Shown here in pieces: positions 61,559 through 64,000 of a stretch of DNA of 64,000 bases. The notes under the pieces were generated by a model. The model was not told the origin of the DNA. It did no database searches and was given only the letters and a program-made list of their open reading frames with translations. Source of the stretch: Citrobacter sp. Awk 4 (lineage in GTDB: Bacteria > Pseudomonadota > Gammaproteobacteria > Enterobacterales > Enterobacteriaceae); contig NZ_JANEWG010000014.1 of the NCBI RefSeq assembly GCF_028069725.1, positions 31,015-95,014 of the forward strand. Reading direction: 5' to 3'. Every line of letters begins with the position of its first letter. Position 1 is the stretch's first letter. The position numbers and the translations under genes are program-made.

Positions 61559-64000
61559 TTAGAAACTGTACTTAACGCCCAACATAGCCGCAGTATCGCT
61601 ATAACTGTTGTCACCAACCTGTTGTGCGACGTTGCCCCACACCTGCAGGCGCGGGTTTATTTGCCCTTCAATCCCGACTTTCAACTCGCCGATATTTTTA
61701 GTGCCGCTAATTTCATCCTGAATTGCCCCCATCTGGACACTCTGGTTGTGAGTATTGTGGATCCAGTTCGCTTCTACGAACGGCTGGAACTCACGGTTTT
61801 TATCATCATCGATCGCGTTATGGCCTTTCAGGTATGCACGCACGCCAAGTCGGGTCATCAGGTTGCCATCTGTTTTGTCTTTCACCTGAGTACCGTTGCT
61901 TTCGCGATGTGAATCGGCCTGCACGTCCATCCAGATAACCTGTGCTTTTGGTTGGATCCAGTAGCTAGCTCGCTCACTTTCCCCCACCAGGAAGCTGTAG
62001 CCACCTTCAATAGAGGCCGTAATACCGTCTGACTTATATTTCTCGCTGGCCAGATGATCGCCGCTCACGGTGTTATCAAACCAGTTGTACAGAATCCAAC
62101 TGTCCAGATAGGTTCCTGTTTTATCTGCTGCGTTTGCATACCATGTCGCGTACAGCCCTGCACTGTAGCCATTCACATGACCGCGGGACGCATAGCCGGT
62201 GTATGTGTTATGCGTTTTACTTTTCTGATTGGCATAACCCGCCATCACGCCCAGATGCCAGCGGTCAAGACCATCACGGCTCCATTGCGCCAGATCACCG
62301 CCTATTTGCATCACATAGCGGTTCGCTTTCGTTTTCAACTGGTTGCTGCCATCAGTAAAGCGGGTATGCCCCCCTTCGTTACGCAGCCACAGGCTGGTCA
62401 CTTTCCGTTCACCTGTCAGCATGTCCGTATATTGCGTTTCCCCCAGGCGGTCATGTAATCGGGTGATAAACAAGGTATTAGCCGCATAGTTGTTCGCCAG
62501 ATAGCTACCAAATTCCGGGCGATACTGATGTTCACCGGGCTCGGGGGTTGGCGGCGTTGGTGGCGTAGGCGGCTCCACTGGGTCGACCGGGCCCGGAGGT
62601 GCTGGGGGATCAACAGGGTCAACCGGACCAGGTGGTGTTGGCGGATCAACGGGATCTACCGGCCCAGGGTGCGTTGGTGGATCAACCGGATCGGGATCTT
62701 CCGGCTCTGGGTCGGGTTCCGGCTCAGGCTCAGGCTCGACTGGGCTCAATTGACTGGTGAGATACCAGTTGCTGGCATTCTTCACCACATCGTAATCGTA
62801 GCCACCCGCCACGATACGTCCGGCTTTGGTAAAGGTACCGTTGGAGTTACCCTCAACCTGCACAATCTCAATGCCATTTAGCGTCAGATCGCCCATACCG
62901 CCGATATTGTTAATACCGACATTGGTATTACCGGCGGTATCGCCTTTCACAATCAGTTTATCGGTGAGGGATTCATCGCCTTCAAGCACAGTGTTGAGTA
63001 CCAGCAGCGCATCGGTACCGATATAGTTCCCCATCACTGTCAGCGTCTTAAAGGTGCTTTCATCATCTCCAGACACACCATCGGCACTATAGCGCAGTGT
63101 GGATTGATCCAATGTCAGATTAGAGAGAACAGAGTTCCCGGTCATCGTCCATTCACTATTGGCACCCTTCATGCTCAGGTCCAGCGTGCCATGATAGTTG
63201 GTATTACTGTTCTGCTGTGAAGAGTCGGTTTTACCCACAAAGCGACTCCCCTCTTCCATACGCAGATCCATGATGCCGCCATAGTAGGCTCGCAGGTTGC
63301 CTTTTATGTCATACACACCGGAGGACGCGCTATCAGCAACGTAATCCCAGGAACGAATCAGCGCCTGCGTACCATAGGCGTAAAGCGCGTAGGCATTACT
63401 GTCCGAAACCTTAATGGATGCATTTCCACCCAGGTTCACAATAGCAGGCTCATAGTTCGAATAAGCGTAAACGCCATGCGCAGTCACGCCCGTGGTTTTT
63501 ACATCCACATGGTTCAGGTTAATCTCGCCAAGTCGTCCGGCATATATTGCGTGCGCATTTCGACCTGACGTGGTGATTTTTGCGATGCCATTTATCGTGA
63601 CATCCGGGTCGCCTTTTCCGGTACCGGTATATTGAGCAGGATCTTTCCCTGCATATATTCCATATCCTGTATTCGCCCCCCCAGGACCACGCGTCACAAT
63701 ATCGGCATTACCATGAATAAGAATGGACGATCGCGCGTTATCTTTGTTCGCCGAAGCATTCGCACGCAGCCCCATACCGTTTTCAGTATCAATCGTGACG
63801 TTACCGCTGACTTCAACAATGGAATAATCAGCCTGCAATTCGCGACCAATGTTTATTCCATCTGAACTACTGCCGTTCGCGGTAATATAAATATTATCCG
63901 CAACCAGCATACCCCCCGCATTTTTGGAGTGAATACCATCGGCAGCCGTGCCAGTAGTATTAATAACCAGATTTTTAAATTTATATCCCGTGTTATCAAT
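61559..64000 (-). CDS. Autotransporter, C-terminal 813 residues (5' end outside window)
   Basis: Type V secretion (AIDA-I/pertactin-like) protein. The frame is open to the window edge, so the start lies outside and the ATG at 63910 is internal. Order visible: beta-helical passenger rich in Gly, Asn, Asp and Thr (repeats such as GNVTIDTENGMG, NGIAKITTSGRNAHAIYAG); a Pro/Glu/Asp linker with 12-residue repeats; then the ~270-residue translocator barrel (SYLANNYAANTLFITRLHDR, then LWLRNEGGHTRF) ending in Phe. Likely an adhesin or self-associating surface protein; ligand unknown. K-12 has yihW and the sulfoquinovose genes beyond yihX. Confidence 0.93.
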   Translation of the reverse strand: MDNTGYKFKNLVINTTGTAADGIHSKNAGGMLVADNIYITANGSSSDGINIGRELQADYSIVEVSGNVTIDTENGMGLRANASANKDNARSSILIHGNADIVTRGPGGANTGYGIYAGKDPAQYTGTGKGDPDVTINGIAKITTSGRNAHAIYAGRLGEINLNHVDVKTTGVTAHGVYAYSNYEPAIVNLGGNASIKVSDSNAYALYAYGTQALIRSWDYVADSASSGVYDIKGNLRAYYGGIMDLRMEEGSRFVGKTDSSQQNSNTNYHGTLDLSMKGANSEWTMTGNSVLSNLTLDQSTLRYSADGVSGDDESTFKTLTVMGNYIGTDALLVLNTVLEGDESLTDKLIVKGDTAGNTNVGINNIGGMGDLTLNGIEIVQVEGNSNGTFTKAGRIVAGGYDYDVVKNASNWYLTSQLSPVEPEPEPEPDPEPEDPDPVDPPTHPGPVDPVDPPTPPGPVDPVDPPAPPGPVDPVEPPTPPTPPTPEPGEHQYRPEFGSYLANNYAANTLFITRLHDRLGETQYTDMLTGERKVTSLWLRNEGGHTRFTDGSNQLKTKANRYVMQIGGDLAQWSRDGLDRWHLGVMAGYANQKSKTHNTYTGYASRGHVNGYSAGLYATWYANAADKTGTYLDSWILYNWFDNTVSGDHLASEKYKSDGITASIEGGYSFLVGESERASYWIQPKAQVIWMDVQADSHRESNGTQVKDKTDGNLMTRLGVRAYLKGHNAIDDDKNREFQPFVEANWIHNTHNQSVQMGAIQDEISGTKNIGELKVGIEGQINPRLQVWGNVAQQVGDNSYSDTAAMLGVKYSF
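62568..62690 (-). repeat. Tandem 36-bp repeats coding a proline-rich linker
   Basis: About three copies of a unit coding PPxPPGPVDPVD/E, flanked by an (EP)n tract and by PTPPTPPTPEPG. They form the linker between passenger and barrel of the autotransporter; copy number in such repeats often varies. Confidence 0.85.

Overview
The window is chromosomal backbone of an enteric bacterium of the family Enterobacteriaceae, most like Citrobacter. This rests on gene order and on near-identity of many products to their E. coli K-12 counterparts as I remember them; I could run no search, so the genus is an inference. The order katG-metF-metL-metB-metJ-rpmE-priA-cytR-ftsN-hslVU-menA-rraA-zapB-glpFKX-fpr-yiiR-yiiQ-tpiA-cdh-sbp-pfkA-fieF-cpxPRA-yiiM-sodA-rhaTRSBADM-fdhD-fdoGHI-fdhE-fabY-dtd-yihY-yihX is the K-12 order (about 84-89 min), interrupted by accessory insertions at gene boundaries.

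Region by region. 1-8.5 kb: the methionine cluster (metF, metBL, metJ) with tandem MetJ operators, preceded by the truncated catalase-peroxidase gene katG and interrupted by a LysR regulator with a divergent carboxymuconolactone-decarboxylase-like gene. 8.5-18.4 kb: ribosome, replication restart, nucleoside regulation, division and proteolysis (rpmE, priA, cytR, ftsN, hslVU), then menA, rraA, an extra SDR dehydrogenase, and zapB. 18.7-25.3 kb: glycerol uptake and conversion (glpFKX), flavodoxin reductase fpr, envelope genes yiiR and yiiQ, and tpiA. 25.3-28.3 kb: two added SLC13-type permeases. 28.3-36 kb: cdh, sbp, pfkA, fieF, the Cpx envelope-stress locus with the 3'UTR sRNA CpxQ, and yiiM. 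36.2-37.1 kb: a DapA-family aldolase at the place where K-12 has kdgT. 37-48 kb: sodA and an extended rhamnose locus that carries a lactaldehyde-reductase-type dehydrogenase and is followed by a carbohydrate-type porin. 48-50 kb: an XRE-cupin regulator divergent from an AzlCD exporter, and a small DUF1471 protein, where K-12 has the frv genes. 50-56.7 kb: the selenoprotein formate dehydrogenase-O operon with fdhD and fdhE. 56.7-58.5 kb: a VapBC-like toxin-antitoxin pair and an alpha/beta hydrolase. 58.5-61.4 kb: the yihX-yihY-dtd-fabY run. 61.5-64 kb: the C-terminal part of a large type V autotransporter that runs off the window.

No rRNA, tRNA, insertion sequence, prophage or CRISPR array was seen. 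Dispersed repeats are REP/BIME hairpins in at least five intergenic gaps and two ERIC-type elements. I found no convincing undescribed multi-gene system. The best leads are the rhamnose-locus extension with the porin, the XRE-cupin/AzlCD unit with a paired 13-bp operator, the two SLC13 permeases beside cdh, and the LysR/CMD pair inside the met cluster.
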